Assembly: GCA_038227745.1 (NCBI GenBank)
Contig: JBBRPS010000021.1
Span: forward strand, 1-30,001
Origin: DASPXY01 sp038227745
GTDB taxonomy: Bacteria > Planctomycetota > Planctomycetia > Gemmatales > Gemmataceae
Reading direction: 5' to 3'
Length of the DNA: 30,001 bases
The notes under the pieces are model-generated. The model was not told the DNA's origin, searched no databases, and was given only the letters and a program-made list of their open reading frames with translations. Below are positions 17,366-26,290 of the stretch, piece by piece. The position numbers and the translations under genes were made by a program. Numbering within the stretch: the first letter of the stretch is position 1; each line of letters opens with the position of its first letter.

Positions 17366-18148
17366 ATGCTCTTCTCCTGGTTGAAACGCCGCCGCCGCCA
17401 GAAGCTCCTCGCCGAGCCGTTCCCGGCCGCGTGGCGGGAGTACCTGGAAGCGAACTTCGCCCACTACCACCTCCTGACGGCGGCGGAGCAGGCGAAGCTG
17501 CGCGACGACTTGCGCGTCCTCATCGCCGAGAAGGAGTGGGAGGGCTGCGGCGGCCAGGAGATCACCGACGAGGTCAAGGTCTCCGTCGCCGCCCAGGCCG
17601 CCCTGCTGGTCCTGGGGATGGACGAGAACTACTTCGACCGCGCCGTCTCGATCCTCGTCTACCCGCGCCATTACCTCATTCCACAGTCCGAATCGCTCGG
17701 CGGCAGCGCGGTCCTCGAGGGGGAGGTTGCGGTGGAAGGCCAGGCTCACTACCGCGGCCCGGTGATCCTGTCCTGGGACGAGGTGTTGAACGAGGGCCGC
17801 GACCCGAGTGAGGGCCGTAACCTCGTCTACCACGAGTTCGCCCACCAGCTCGACATGGAGGACGGCGAGGTCAACGGCACCCCCCTGCTGCCCGACCGCG
17901 ACCTGGCCCGGCGCTGGCAAGAGGTGCTCGCCGACGAGTACCAGCGCTTGCTCGACGACGTCGAGGACGGCCTGCCGACGCTGCTGGACGAGTACGGCAC
18001 GACCAACCCCGGCGAGTTCTTCGCGGTCGCGACGGAAACGTTCTTCACCCGGTCGGCACCGCTGCGGCGCCGCCACCGCGAGTTGTACGCTGTGTTCCGC
18101 GAGTACTACCGGCAGGACCCCGCGGCACGGTCCCACGCGCCCGCATAG
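17366..18148 (+). CDS. mtfA: Zinc metallopeptidase of the MtfA (M90) family
   Basis: The 260-aa cytosolic protein has the zinc-peptidase motif H156-E-F-A-H160 in VYHEFAHQLDMEDG, with the third-ligand region E217-FFAVATE-T downstream. It also has the family's LILVYP-like strand (SILVYPRHY), GPVILSWDEV and a basic N-terminus (MLFSWLKRRRRQK). In E. coli MtfA binds the Mlc repressor and so tunes glucose uptake by the PTS; its peptidase activity is weak. No Mlc or PTS gene is visible here, so the partner in this organism is unknown. The length equals that of the E. coli protein. It stands alone between the divergent ceramidase gene and the kinase gene. Confidence 0.9.
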   Translation: MLFSWLKRRRRQKLLAEPFPAAWREYLEANFAHYHLLTAAEQAKLRDDLRVLIAEKEWEGCGGQEITDEVKVSVAAQAALLVLGMDENYFDRAVSILVYPRHYLIPQSESLGGSAVLEGEVAVEGQAHYRGPVILSWDEVLNEGRDPSEGRNLVYHEFAHQLDMEDGEVNGTPLLPDRDLARRWQEVLADEYQRLLDDVEDGLPTLLDEYGTTNPGEFFAVATETFFTRSAPLRRRHRELYAVFREYYRQDPAARSHAPA

Positions 18149-18486
18149 CCGCGGCCGCACGTCGGGGCCTTCGCTGCACCCGTCTGCAAACCGCTCGCGT
18201 CGGGCGTGGCGGCGAGAAACAGCGAATACCTCGGGCCTGAAAATTTCCGGCCCCAGCTCCTTGATTCTGCCTGCAGGCGTGGGATAATGCTCCAGCTGCC
18301 TTTGGACCGGGTGAAGCTTCCGGCGCACCCGTCGGCTGCGCACCGGAGGGACACACGGCCCTTCGCGCAGACGGAGAAGTGTCTCGACCGCGAGGTGGCG
18401 GTTCGGGCCTCGGTCGGTCGCGGGCAGGGAAGGCAGACAGCCCCCGCGCCGCTGCACGGCCCGGACCCGCCGCTCGGAGTTGACTT
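18149..18486. other. Intergenic region upstream of the kinase gene
   Basis: These 338 bases hold no supported gene; a plus-strand open frame from 18206 lacks any recognisable protein features. The candidate promoter at 18261-18288 is the only site I can point to, and the ribosome binding site (GGAG, seven bases before the ATG) is at the end. Confidence 0.5.
18261..18288 (+). promoter_or_regulatory. Candidate sigma-70 promoter of the kinase gene
   Basis: TTGATT (18261-18266) and GATAAT (18283-18288) are 16 bases apart, matching consensus at four and five of six positions. It lies about 200 bases before the ATG. The -10 box is identical to that proposed for the zinc-ribbon/HEAT gene. Confidence 0.45.
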
Positions 18487-21400
18487 ATGATCGCCTTTCA
18501 GTGTCCCGGATGCGGAAAAAACCTCAAGGTGAAGGACGAGTTCGCCGGCAAGAAGGCGAAGTGCCCGCAGTGCGCCGGGCACGTGCCGATCCCGGCGGCG
18601 GGCGCGGGTGCCGGCGCGGACGGTACCGGGGCCTTCTTCCCCGCGGGACGGAACGCCACCCTGGCCGCCTCGGAGTCGCCGTCGCGGGGCGGCCCCGCGG
18701 CCGGGGAGTCGGACCAGTTCGACCACACCCTCACCGAAGGAGCGTCCGGCGGCGGCGACGGCGCCGCCCCTGCCCCGAGCGGTGAGAGGCCGGCCCGGTA
18801 CGCTTTTCTTGCCCCGGCCCAGGGGCCGGGGGAGATCGGCCGGCTGGGGCCGTACCGGGTGCTGAAGGTGCTGGGCAGCGGCGGCATGGGCGTGGTCTTC
18901 CAGGCCGAGGACCCGCAGCTCAAGCGGCCGGTGGCGCTCAAGGCCATGCTGCCCGCACTGGCCGGCACGCCGGCGGCGCGTGCCCGCTTCCTCCTCGAGG
19001 CGCAGGCGACGGCGGCCCTGGAGGACGACCACGTTGTCACCATCTACCAGGTAGGCGAGGACCGCGGCGTGCCGTTCATGGCCATGCAGTTCCTCAAGGG
19101 GGAGGCGCTCGAGCAGCGGTTGCAGCACGCGGGCAAGCTGCCGTTGGCCGAGACGCTGCGGATCGCCCGCGAGATCGCGCTCGGCCTGGCTGCGGCGCAC
19201 GAGCGGGACCTGATCCACCGCGACATCAAGCCGGCCAACGTCTGGCTGGAGGCCGGCAGCGGCCGCGTCAAGCTTCTCGACTTCGGCCTGACGCGCGCGG
19301 CCCACGCGAGCACGCACCTGACCCAGACCGGGGCCATCGTCGGCACCCCGGCGTACATGGCCCCCGAGCAGGGGGAGGGCGGCGCCGTCGATCACCGCTG
19401 CGACCTGTTCAGCCTCGGCTGCATCCTCTACCGCCTCTGCACCGGGCGGCCCGCGTTCCAGGGCCGCACCGTGATGAGCATCCTGCGGTCCGTCATGCTG
19501 GACGTCCCGCCGTCGCCCGCGGAGCTCGACCGCACGGTGCCGGCCGTCCTGTCCGAACTGGTGGTCCAGCTCCTGGCGAAAGCGCCTGCGGACCGGCCGC
19601 CGTCGGCGCGGGCGGTGGTCCAGACGCTAGAGCGCATCGAACGGGGTGAGGACACTTCCCTGCAGCCCGTGCCGGCCACCTTGCCGCCCCCGGTGCGGCA
19701 TCGAGATCCGGAGGCGGCCGCTGTGCGGGGCGGGCCCGCGGACGGGCCGACACCCCCGCCGAGATCCGCGGGGCCCCGTTCGGGCGGTGGGGGGGTGATC
19801 TGGCTGATCGGCGCGGCCCTCGTCCTCATGGCCGCCCTGGCGGTCGGGGCCATCCTCCTGCTGCAACGGACCTCCACCCCAGACTCTGTGGCCGCCGGGC
19901 CGAAAGGTCCCGTCCCCCCCGTCGCCGGGCCGAAGGATCCCGTCGTTCCCGCCGCCGGGTCGAAAGATCCCATCGTTCCCATCCCCGATCCGAAAGCCCT
20001 TGTCGTTCCGGACCCCCACCCGAAAAACCCCGTCCCCCCCGTCGCCCCCGCGGCAGAGCAGCAGCCCCTGTACCGCCTCACGGACCACACCGCCGTGGTC
20101 TGGGGCGTGGCGCTGTCCCCGGACGGCAAGCTGGCCGTCTCCGCCGGCAAGGACCGCGTGCTGCGCCTCTGGGACGTGACCAGGGGGCGCGCGGCCCGCA
20201 CCTGGCCCGGACACGACGCGGACATCGCCGGCGTGGCCTTCTCCCCCGACGGCCGGCTGATCGTCTCCACGGGCGCGGACCGGACCGCGCGTCTCTGGGA
20301 CGCGGGCACGGGCGTGGAGATCCGCCGCTTCACCGGCCACAGCGGCGGCGTGCTCTGTGCCGCCTTCGCGCCCTCAGGGGCCGAGGTCGTTTCCGGCGGC
20401 GGCGACAAGCTCCTGCGCCTCTGGTCGGTTGAGGCCGCCCGCGAGGTCCGCCGCTTCACCGGACACACCCGGTCGGTGCGCTCGGCGGCCTTCTCCCCGG
20501 ACGGCAAGCTGATCGTCTCCGGGAGCGAGGACGGGACGGTCCGGCTGTGGCGGACGGCGACCGGCGCGGAAATCCGCTGTTTCGAGGGCCACCAGGGCAT
20601 CGTCTACGGCGTCGCCTTTTCCCCGGACGGCAAGTGGGTGACCTCGGCCAGCGCGGACAAGACCGCCCGCGTGTGGGACGTCGCCTCGGGGGCGGAGCTG
20701 CGCCGCTTCGAGGGGCACGGGCAGGAGGTCAACGCGGTGGCCTTCACCCCGGACGGCGCCCACGTGCTCTCCGGCGGCGACGACAAGCTGCTGCGCCTCT
20801 GGGAGGCGCTGAGCGGCAAGGAGGCGTTCCGCTTCCGAGCCCACACGCATCTGGTCTTCAGCGTCGCCCTCTCCCGGGACGGCCGCCGCGCCCTCTCCGG
20901 GGGCTTCGACAACTCCGTGTGCGTGTGGGACCTGGCCGGCCTGCTCCCTGAGCTGCCGGCGGCGGCCGCAGGGGAGGGAGAGGTGCGTCGCTTCGAGGGG
21001 CACACGGGGCAGGTCATGCGCGTGGCCATTTCGCCGGACGGCTCGTACGGCCTGTCCGCCAGCACGGACCGCATCCTGCGGCTGTGGGACCTGGACACCG
21101 GCGGTTTGGTGAAGCGCCTCACGGGCCACACCGGCGCGGTCAATGCGGTGGCCTTCTCCCCCGACGGCCGTCTGGCCCTGTCCGCGGCGGAGGACCAGAC
21201 CGCGCGCCTGTGGGACCTGGGCACGGGGAAGGAGCTGAAGCGCCTCACGGGGGATACCAAATCGGTCTGGACCGTCGCCTTTTCTCCCGACGGGAAGCAG
21301 GGCGCCTCGGGGGGCAAGGACGGCCCCATCTCGCTGTGGAACCTGGAAGACGGCAGCCTGATCCGGCAGCTCACCGGGCACACCGGCGGGGTCTTCGCGG

Positions 21401-21858
21401 TGACCTTCGCGGCCGATGGGGGCTGGGTCCTTTCGGGCGGCCAGGACGGCAGCGTGCGCCTCTGGGACGTGGAGTCCGGGAAGGAGATCCGCCGTTTCCC
21501 GGGACACAAGGGCGGCGTGATCGGCGTGGCCGCCACCGCGGACGGGGACCGGGCCCTGTCCGTCGGCACCGACGGCACGGTCCGGCTGTGGCGCGTGCGC
21601 GACGGCCGGGAACTGCGCCGCTTTATCGGCCACACCGGCGCGGTCTATGGTGTGGCCTTCGTGCCCGGGGAGGAACGGGCGCTGACCGCCGGCAAAGACA
21701 GGACGGTGCGCCTGTGGGACGTGAAGACCGGCGCGGAGCTACGCCGCTTCGACGGCCACGTGGACCAGGTCTGGAGTGTGGCCGCCTCCCGGGACGGGCG
21801 GTACGCCTTCTCCGGCGGGTTCGACAAAACCGCGCGGCTGTGGAGGCTGCCGCGATAG
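18487..21858 (+). CDS. Membrane Ser/Thr protein kinase with N-terminal zinc ribbon and 14 WD40 repeats
   Basis: The 1123-aa protein begins with a zinc ribbon (C6-x2-C9, C26-x2-C29) and an acidic Gly/Ala linker. The Hanks-type kinase follows (about 119-385): G130-SGGM-G135 loop, K152 in VALKAM, H244-R-D246 with IKPAN, D265-F-G267 and GTPAYMAPEQ, all intact, so it should be active. A Pro-rich linker leads to one transmembrane helix (about 436-462), a Lys/Pro tandem-repeat stalk (469-518) and 14 WD40 repeats (about 530-1123). The repeats fall into two sets of seven, separated by a longer linker (near residue 820) after repeat 7, so two seven-bladed propellers are likely outside the cytoplasm. 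Proteins of this design are abundant in planctomycetes and are presumed sensors; the ligand is unknown. GGAG lies seven bases before the ATG. Confidence 0.93.
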   Translation: MIAFQCPGCGKNLKVKDEFAGKKAKCPQCAGHVPIPAAGAGAGADGTGAFFPAGRNATLAASESPSRGGPAAGESDQFDHTLTEGASGGGDGAAPAPSGERPARYAFLAPAQGPGEIGRLGPYRVLKVLGSGGMGVVFQAEDPQLKRPVALKAMLPALAGTPAARARFLLEAQATAALEDDHVVTIYQVGEDRGVPFMAMQFLKGEALEQRLQHAGKLPLAETLRIAREIALGLAAAHERDLIHRDIKPANVWLEAGSGRVKLLDFGLTRAAHASTHLTQTGAIVGTPAYMAPEQGEGGAVDHRCDLFSLGCILYRLCTGRPAFQGRTVMSILRSVMLDVPPSPAELDRTVPAVLSELVVQLLAKAPADRPPSARAVVQTLERIERGEDTSLQPVPATLPPPVRHRDPEAAAVRGGPADGPTPPPRSAGPRSGGGGVIWLIGAALVLMAALAVGAILLLQRTSTPDSVAAGPKGPVPPVAGPKDPVVPAAGSKDPIVPIPDPKALVVPDPHPKNPVPPVAPAAEQQPLYRLTDHTAVVWGVALSPDGKLAVSAGKDRVLRLWDVTRGRAARTWPGHDADIAGVAFSPDGRLIVSTGADRTARLWDAGTGVEIRRFTGHSGGVLCAAFAPSGAEVVSGGGDKLLRLWSVEAAREVRRFTGHTRSVRSAAFSPDGKLIVSGSEDGTVRLWRTATGAEIRCFEGHQGIVYGVAFSPDGKWVTSASADKTARVWDVASGAELRRFEGHGQEVNAVAFTPDGAHVLSGGDDKLLRLWEALSGKEAFRFRAHTHLVFSVALSRDGRRALSGGFDNSVCVWDLAGLLPELPAAAAGEGEVRRFEGHTGQVMRVAISPDGSYGLSASTDRILRLWDLDTGGLVKRLTGHTGAVNAVAFSPDGRLALSAAEDQTARLWDLGTGKELKRLTGDTKSVWTVAFSPDGKQGASGGKDGPISLWNLEDGSLIRQLTGHTGGVFAVTFAADGGWVLSGGQDGSVRLWDVESGKEIRRFPGHKGGVIGVAATADGDRALSVGTDGTVRLWRVRDGRELRRFIGHTGAVYGVAFVPGEERALTAGKDRTVRLWDVKTGAELRRFDGHVDQVWSVAASRDGRYAFSGGFDKTARLWRLPR
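19891..20040 (+). repeat. In-frame 30-base tandem repeat, five units
   Basis: Five consecutive 30-base units start at 19891, 19921, 19951, 19981 and 20011. Each encodes ten residues of the type AAGPKGPVPP, VAGPKDPVVP or AAGSKDPIVP. They form the extracellular Pro/Lys stalk between the TM helix and the first propeller of the kinase. The exact period means unit number can change without a frameshift. Confidence 0.85.
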
Positions 21859-21883
21859 CGGCTCCGGGTAACTTGCTGTGCGC

Positions 21884-21909
21884 AAAAACGCACCTTCCGC
21901 GGGGTTTTT
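21884..21909 (+). terminator. Possible weak terminator after the kinase gene
   Basis: AAAAAC (21884-21889) can pair with GTTTTT (21904-21909), with partial GC pairing inside the loop, followed by C and TT. It lies about 25 bases after the kinase stop. The stem is mostly A-T, so support is low. Confidence 0.25.
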
Positions 21910-21910
21910 C

Positions 21911-21939
21911 TTGACAATCACTCCGCCGACGATCACGAT
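21911..21939 (+). promoter_or_regulatory. Possible promoter of the DUF1549/DUF1553 operon
   Basis: A perfect TTGACA (21911-21916) is followed at 17 bases by CACGAT (21934-21939), only three of six to consensus. It lies about 100 bases before the ATG at 22036. The -35 match stands out in GC-rich DNA, but the -10 is poor. Confidence 0.3.
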
Positions 21940-22035
21940 GAATTGATACTGCCTGCCTGCCGCTCGCCCCCCGCGCGGCCCTCGCCGACATTCACCGGCC
22001 CCGCGCCGGCCCGCCGTTACCGAAGGGACGACCCC

Positions 22036-24525
22036 ATGCTGACCCGCACCGGATTGCGCCGCCTGGCCTGTACCCTCACCGTCCTCATCGGCCCCATCGC
22101 CGCCCGCGCCGACGCGCCGCCGGCGCAGCCCGCCCCGCGCGCCGAGCCGCCGAAGGCCGCCCTCCATGGCCTCACCGTCTACCCGGCCCGCGTCACCCTT
22201 GATGGCCCGCGCGACGACCAGCGCCTCGGCGTCCTGGGCGACTACGCCGACGGCCGCACCTGGGATCTCGCCCGCACGGCGAAGTACGCCAGCAGCAACC
22301 CGGCCGTCGCCGCGGTCGATGCGCATGGCCTGGTGCAGGCGACCGGCGACGGCAGCGCGGTCATCACGGTCGAGGCGGGCGGCAAGAAGGCGGCCGTGCC
22401 GGTCCAGGTCAAGCGGGCGACCGCTGACGTGCCCGTCAGCTTCACGCGCGACGTCATCCCCGTGCTGACCCGCGCCGGCTGTAACTCCGGCGCCTGCCAC
22501 GGCGCCCAGCACGGCCGCGGCGGCTTCAAGCTGAGCCTGTTCAGCTTCGACGCCCCCTTCGATTATGCCCAGATCGTTGCCAGCGCCGAGGGCCGCCGCG
22601 TCGTCGTCTCCGACCCCGAGCGCAGCATCCTCCTCCAGAAGCCGAGCCTGGGGATGGAGCACGGCGGCGGCGAGCGCTTCAAGGTCGATAGCCGTGCGTA
22701 CAACGTCCTGCGCCGCTGGCTCGAGGACGGCGTGCCCGAGCCGAGCCCGAAGGATCCCGAGGTCACCGCCCTGGAAGTCTGGCCAGCCCGGCGCCTCCTG
22801 GTGCCCGGCGAGCAGCAGCAGATCCTCGTCCGCGCCACCTGGAAGGACGGCCGCACCGAAGATGTGACCGCCACCGCCCAGTTCGACTCGCTCAACGACG
22901 GCGTTGCGACCGTTACCCCGACGGGCCTGGTCACCGCGAAGGGCCTCGGCGAGACGCACGTCATGGTGCGCTTCGGCGGCCAGGCGACCGTCATCCAGAT
23001 CACGCTCCCCTACGCCCGCCTGGAGAGCTACCCGAAGCTGGCGGCGAACAACTTCATCGACGAGCGCCTGGCCGCCAAGTGGCGCGAGCTGGGCCTGCTG
23101 CCCTCGCCGCTGTGCGGCGACGAGGACTTCTTCCGCCGCATCCACCTCGACACGATCGGCACGCTGCCCGCGGCCGCCGACGTCAAGGCGTTCCTCGCCG
23201 ACAGCAGTCCGGACAAGCGCACGAAGGCGATCGACCGCGTGCTAGCGCGGCCGGAGTTCGTCGATTTCTGGGCGCTGAAGTGGGGCGACCTGCTGCGCAT
23301 CAACCGCGACTTCATGAGCGAGCGCGGCATGTGGAGTTTCCACAACTGGGTACGGGCGAGCGTGCGCGACGGCAAGCCGGTGGACGAGATGGTGCGCGAG
23401 ATCATCACCGCCGAGGGCAGCACCTTCACCGAGGGCCCGGCGAACTTCTTCATGGCGTCGCGCAACCCCGCCGACTGGTCCGAGAACGCGACGCAGGTCT
23501 TCCTCGGCGTGCGCGTCGGCTGCGCCAGGTGCCACCACCATCCGTTCGAGAAATGGAGCCAGGACGACTACTACGGCATGTCGGCGTTCTTCGTGCGCCT
23601 GGGGACGAAGGGCAGCCAGGAGTTCGGCGTCTTCGGCCGTGAGCAGGTCGTGTACCTCAAGAACACCGGCGAGCAGACGCACCCGCGCCTGGGCGGCGTC
23701 GTCAAGCCGCACCCACTGGACGGGCCGGTAATGGACGACGCGCTCGACCGCCGCGTGAAGCTGGCCGAGTGGATGACGGCGAAGGGCAATCCGTTCTTCG
23801 CCCGCAACATGGTCAATCGCTTCTGGGGCTACCTCATGGGTCGCGGCCTGGTCGAGCCGCTCGACGACATGCGCGCCACCAACCCGGCGAGCAACCCCGA
23901 ACTGCTCGACGCCCTGGCGAAGGACTTCGCCGAGCACAAGTTCGACCTGAAGCGCCTGCTGCGGACGATCATGAATTCACGGGCCTACCAGGTCAGCTCC
24001 GCGACGACGCCGGGCAACGCGCAGGACGGGGCCAACGTCCACTACGCGCGCTTCACGGTGCGGCGCCTGACGGCGGAGCAGCTCGCCGACGCGCTGGACT
24101 TCGCGACGGGCACGGTGCAGAAGTACCCCGGCCTGCCGCTCGGCACGCGGGCGATCCAGCTGCCGGACGCGGAGGTGAAGTCGTTCCTGCTGGACGTCTT
24201 CGGCCGGCCGGCGCGGAAGATCGTGTGCGAGTGCGAGCGGACCACGCAGCCGAACATCGCGCAGGCGCTGCACCTGCTCAACGGCGACTTCCTGAACACG
24301 AAGATCGCGGCCCCGGCGGGGCGTGTCGAGAAGCTGTTCAAGGCGAAGGCTGCCCTGCCGGCGGTGGTGGAGGAGCTGTACCTGGTGACGCTGTCGCGGC
24401 CGCCGCGGCCGGAGGAGTTGCAGCGGGCGCAGGGCTGGATCCGCGCCGCCGCCACGCCGCGCGAGGGCGTGCAGGATCTGCTCTGGGTGTTGCTCAACTC
24501 ACGCGAGTTCCTGTTCAACCGCTGA
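22036..24525 (+). CDS. Secreted DUF1549/DUF1553 protein with Ig-like (BIG2) domains and CxxCH motifs
   Basis: The 829-aa product has a signal peptide (cleavage near ARA, residue 25). A BIG2-type Ig domain follows (about 40-130), then a planctomycete cytochrome-like segment with C149-x4-C154-H155 (GCNSGACHGAQHG), and a second BIG2 domain (about 230-330). The DUF1549 region follows, with FIDERLAAKWRELGLLPSP and IHLDTIGTLP. A true C496-x2-C499-H500 lies in CARCHHHPFEKW. The DUF1553 region ends the protein, with NPFFARNMVNRFWGYLMGRG and PPRPEELQRA. Such proteins are planctomycete-enriched, exported and of unknown enzymology; haem attachment is expected at CxxCH but is less certain at the CX4CH site. 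A Shine-Dalgarno AAGGGA lies just before the ATG. It is first in a three-gene plus-strand series. Confidence 0.92.
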   Translation: MLTRTGLRRLACTLTVLIGPIAARADAPPAQPAPRAEPPKAALHGLTVYPARVTLDGPRDDQRLGVLGDYADGRTWDLARTAKYASSNPAVAAVDAHGLVQATGDGSAVITVEAGGKKAAVPVQVKRATADVPVSFTRDVIPVLTRAGCNSGACHGAQHGRGGFKLSLFSFDAPFDYAQIVASAEGRRVVVSDPERSILLQKPSLGMEHGGGERFKVDSRAYNVLRRWLEDGVPEPSPKDPEVTALEVWPARRLLVPGEQQQILVRATWKDGRTEDVTATAQFDSLNDGVATVTPTGLVTAKGLGETHVMVRFGGQATVIQITLPYARLESYPKLAANNFIDERLAAKWRELGLLPSPLCGDEDFFRRIHLDTIGTLPAAADVKAFLADSSPDKRTKAIDRVLARPEFVDFWALKWGDLLRINRDFMSERGMWSFHNWVRASVRDGKPVDEMVREIITAEGSTFTEGPANFFMASRNPADWSENATQVFLGVRVGCARCHHHPFEKWSQDDYYGMSAFFVRLGTKGSQEFGVFGREQVVYLKNTGEQTHPRLGGVVKPHPLDGPVMDDALDRRVKLAEWMTAKGNPFFARNMVNRFWGYLMGRGLVEPLDDMRATNPASNPELLDALAKDFAEHKFDLKRLLRTIMNSRAYQVSSATTPGNAQDGANVHYARFTVRRLTAEQLADALDFATGTVQKYPGLPLGTRAIQLPDAEVKSFLLDVFGRPARKIVCECERTTQPNIAQALHLLNGDFLNTKIAAPAGRVEKLFKAKAALPAVVEELYLVTLSRPPRPEELQRAQGWIRAAATPREGVQDLLWVLLNSREFLFNR

Positions 24526-24538
24526 AACCTCTTCCGCC

Positions 24539-24622
24539 GATCGCGGCCCGGCTTGTAGGGTGGGCACTGCCCACCATTGACGTGTGGTGGGCAGTGCCCA
24601 CCCTACAAGCCGGGCCGCGATC
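24539..24622. repeat. Perfect 38-bp inverted repeat (hairpin) between two operon genes
   Basis: Bases 24539-24576 are exactly the reverse complement of 24585-24622, with an eight-base loop (24577-24584). The element begins 13 bases after the DUF1549/DUF1553 stop and ends 23 bases before the next start. The core word GTAGGGTGGGC is of a kind found in dispersed repeats of several bacterial groups. It probably moved here as a unit. Confidence 0.9.
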
Positions 24623-24645
24623 AGCAACACCACGGACCCGTCCCC

Positions 24646-26274
24646 ATGCGCTTCCACCTACTGCTTGTCCTTGACGTCTGCGGTGCCCTGGCCCTTCCTC
24701 ACGCCGCCCTGGCCGGCTCGGCCGATCCCACCTACTGGAAGGACGTCCGCCCCGTCTTCCGCAAGCACTGCACCGTCTGCCACAGTGCGAAGAACGTCAA
24801 GGAGGCGGACGTCTCCGGCGGCCTGGCCCTCGACAGCTACGAGGCCGTCCGCAAGGGCACGAAGCATCCCGTCATCCAGCCGGGCAAGAGCGCCGACAGC
24901 GTCCTCGTCCACCTGATCGTGACCAGGGACACGAAGAAGCGCATGCCGCTCGATGCGCCGCCACTGCCGGAGGACAGCATCGCCCTGGTTCGCAAGTGGA
25001 TCGACAGCGGCGCGAAGGAAGGCACGCGCCCCGACGCGGCGCCGGAAACAATCGCCAGCAGGAAGCCGGTCGCCCGCCGCAAGCTCGATGTGACGCTGCC
25101 GACGGGGGCGATCCCGCCGGGCGGGGTGCTGGGCAAGGGGCCGGTCGCGAAGCTGGAGTTGCGCCTCAAGGCCGGCCCGCTAGCCCCGGTGGCCGCCGTC
25201 GCCTTCAGCCCTGACGGCAAGCTCCTGGCCACGGGGAGCTACGGGCAGGTCACCGTCTGGGACCTCGCGAAGGTCGAGCCGGTCAAGGTGCTGACGAACG
25301 TCCTCGGGGCGGTCAACGACGTTCGCTTCAGCCCCGACGGCAAGTTGTTGGCCGTCGGCGGCGGCCAGCCGTCGGCGAAGGGCGACCTGCGCCTTTACCG
25401 CGTCGGCGACTGGAAGTTGCTGGAAGTGCTGCGCGGCCATGACGACGTCGTCTTCTCGCTGGCGTTCCGCCCGGACGGCAAGCAGATCGCTTCGGCGAGC
25501 TTCGACAAGACGGTGCGGATGTGGGACGTCGCGACCGGCAAGACGGCGCGCACCTTCGACGGCCATTCCGACTTCGTCTACGCGGTGGCGTTCAGCCCCG
25601 ACGGCAAGACGCTCGCCTCGGCGAGCAAGGATCGGACCGTGAAGCTGATCGAGGCGGCGACGGGCAAGAGCCTGTTCACGCTGGGCGGCATGGAGCAGGA
25701 CGTGATGGCGGTCGCCTTCAGCCCGGACGGCAAGGCGGTCGTCTCGTCGGGCTTCGAGGCCGGCATTCACTGGTGGAACCCGCAGACGGGCGAGCGGACG
25801 AAGTTGCAGGGCGGCCACGGCATCGCGGTCCACGAGGTTGCGTTCAGCAAGGACGGCCAGGTCCTCGCCTCGGCGGGCGCGGACCGGACGGTGCGGCTCT
25901 GGAGTGGCAGCACGGGCACGCTGGTCAAGGCGCTGCCGGTCGGCTCGATGGTGTACAGCGTGGCGCTCAGTCCGGACGGCAAGCTGGTCGCCTCGGGCAG
26001 CTTCGATGGCCTGGTGCGGCTGTGGGACGCGAAGAGCGGCAGGCAATTGCTGACGCTGGTGTCGCTGCCGGCGGAGAAGGACCATGCCGACTGGCTGGCG
26101 CTGACGCCGGAGGGCTACGCGACGGGCAGCGCGGGCGCGGCGACGCTGGGCCGCTGGCGCATGGCCGGTCGCGAGGTGGCCGCGGCCCCCGTGTGGCAGG
26201 CATTGCGGCAACCCGCCCTGGTCGCCCGCGCCGCGCAGGGCCAGGCGGTGCCGGCGCCGAAGTTCGGGAAGTAA
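24646..26274 (+). CDS. Secreted cytochrome-c-like (CxxCH) protein with a seven-repeat WD40 propeller
   Basis: The 542-aa protein has a signal peptide (cleavage near ALA, residue 23). A short cytochrome-like domain of the planctomycete type follows, with C42-T-V-C45-H46 in VFRKHCTVCHSAKN and the distal RMPLDAPPLPEDSIALVRKWID (about 109-130). After a linker of about 50 residues come seven WD40 repeats (about 183-480), each with the FSPDGK core, which makes one complete propeller. A C-terminal ALTPEGYATGS segment and a basic/Ala-rich tail end the protein. The expected site of action is the periplasm or cell surface; the CxxCH suggests haem and electron transfer, and the propeller a docking role. 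The ATG at 24646 gives the signal peptide; upstream frame is only the hairpin repeat. It is the second gene of the trio. Confidence 0.9.
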   Translation: MRFHLLLVLDVCGALALPHAALAGSADPTYWKDVRPVFRKHCTVCHSAKNVKEADVSGGLALDSYEAVRKGTKHPVIQPGKSADSVLVHLIVTRDTKKRMPLDAPPLPEDSIALVRKWIDSGAKEGTRPDAAPETIASRKPVARRKLDVTLPTGAIPPGGVLGKGPVAKLELRLKAGPLAPVAAVAFSPDGKLLATGSYGQVTVWDLAKVEPVKVLTNVLGAVNDVRFSPDGKLLAVGGGQPSAKGDLRLYRVGDWKLLEVLRGHDDVVFSLAFRPDGKQIASASFDKTVRMWDVATGKTARTFDGHSDFVYAVAFSPDGKTLASASKDRTVKLIEAATGKSLFTLGGMEQDVMAVAFSPDGKAVVSSGFEAGIHWWNPQTGERTKLQGGHGIAVHEVAFSKDGQVLASAGADRTVRLWSGSTGTLVKALPVGSMVYSVALSPDGKLVASGSFDGLVRLWDAKSGRQLLTLVSLPAEKDHADWLALTPEGYATGSAGAATLGRWRMAGREVAAAPVWQALRQPALVARAAQGQAVPAPKFGK

Positions 26275-26290
26275 CGCACACACTCACGCC

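Noticed and set aside
18206..18490. Small protein upstream of the kinase
   Set aside because: No ribosome binding site, no hydrophobic or domain features, and it runs over the proposed kinase promoter.
19891..20040. CRISPR or intergenic tandem array
   Set aside because: Units are contiguous without spacers and lie in frame within the kinase gene.
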